Origin: Bacteroides sp. UBA1317 | GTDB taxonomy: Bacteria; Bacteroidota; Bacteroidia; Bacteroidales; Bacteroidaceae | Assembly (NCBI GenBank): GCA_002307035.1 | Contig: DBTL01000005.1 | Span: 1-15,171 of the forward strand | DNA: 15,171 nt | Direction of reading: 5' to 3' | Shown here: piece by piece, positions 14,786-15,171 of the stretch | Numbering within the stretch: position 1 is the first letter of the stretch | Layout: each line of letters opens with the position of its first letter | Program-made: the position numbers and the translations under genes | The notes under the pieces: model-generated | What the model was told of the DNA's origin: nothing | The model's database searches: none | The model's input: only the letters and a program-made list of their open reading frames with translations

Positions 14786-15061
14786 ATGAAAAATGATCAG
14801 TACTTTTCTCACGATGCAACAGAGCACAATAATATTAAACTATTACGCCTCAAGGCTGATAATGGCCTTGGGGGACACGGGGCTTATTAATCTTTATTGG
14901 AATATCTGCGCTTGCAGAAAAATCATTTGATCCTACTCTCTCTGCTTCCTGTCTTGGATCGGTAGTTTGGTCTTTCGGCAGAGTACTTATCTGATGTAGT
15001 GCAGAAGTACGACACAATAAACATCTATATATCAGTCTATTTTATCCTGTTACCACTGTAA
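14786..15061 (+). pseudogene. Remnant resembling the DUF4373 N-terminal domain of plasmid/phage proteins
   Basis: From ATG 14786 the frame reads MKNDQYFSHDATEHNNIKLL, then a segment ending GGHGAY before an in-frame TAA. It continues SLLEYLRLQKNHLI up to a TAG, then FGLSAEYLSDVVQKYDTINI to a TAA at 15059-15061. The pattern YFSHD...IK.LR...G..G.GAY..LLE.L is that of DUF4373-type N-terminal domains found in Bacteroidota plasmid and prophage genes, often at replication or primosome-like loci. Two in-frame stops within about 80 codons make it a pseudogene. The 110 bases to the window end show no further recognisable coding. It indicates more mobile DNA to the right. Confidence 0.55.
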
Positions 15062-15171
15062 TTATTACGACGGTTACAGAATCATGTTGGGCAATCCACC
15101 TTGAAATAAAATCTGTTTGTTCTGTCTGTAGAATAAAGAATATCTATTTTTGTTTTATCGACAGAATAAAA

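Noticed and set aside
1..15171. CRISPR array
   Set aside because: No regularly spaced repeats of 20-40 bases and no cas genes were seen; the repeats at 46-174 are too short and irregular.

Overview
The window looks like a Bacteroides chromosome. Four chromosomal genes have Bacteroides-type sequences and order (sppA-lpxK-punA-thiL). Promoters fit the TTTG-N19-TAnnTTTG form of the Bacteroidota primary sigma factor, the clearest one standing before a tRNA-Phe gene. A decayed relaxase and a decayed tyrosine integrase are of the kinds found in Bacteroides mobilizable elements.

Layout. 1-473 is non-coding apart from a cluster of short repeats at 46-174. 474-5167 is a tight same-strand housekeeping operon: SppA (membrane-anchored signal peptide peptidase), LpxK (lipid A 4'-kinase), a purine nucleoside phosphorylase and ThiL (thiamine-phosphate kinase), closed by a strong terminator. 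tRNA-Phe(GAA) with its own promoter and a following hairpin lies at 5240-5416. Everything to its right is accessory DNA.

5466-9460 is the wreck of a mobilizable element. It holds a relaxase pseudogene missing its 5' end and with two reading-frame breaks, a decayed reading frame, and an apparently intact cargo: a 38-residue cationic peptide gene followed, after a 10-bp-stem hairpin, by a 492-residue PqqD-radical SAM-SPASM enzyme. A doubtful small reverse ORF and a broken integrase follow. The peptide and its neighbour enzyme form a candidate RiPP pathway with no transporter, protease or immunity gene in view. This is the strongest candidate for an undescribed system.

9468-14397 is a three-gene reverse-strand operon: an AbiGi-like protein, an uncharacterised 512-residue protein and an approximately 846-residue protein with two phospholipase D-type HKD motifs. 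The genes are tightly spaced or overlapping. I read it as a candidate phage-defence module in which AbiGi has no AbiGii partner but is joined to an HKD protein. 14398-14785 is non-coding, and 14786-15061 is a pseudogene resembling the DUF4373 domain of plasmid/phage proteins, showing that more mobile DNA continues to the right.

The region downstream of tRNA-Phe therefore looks like an accumulation site where mobility genes have decayed while the peptide-modification pair and the defence operon have kept open frames. All family names are from motif recognition by eye; no database search was done.
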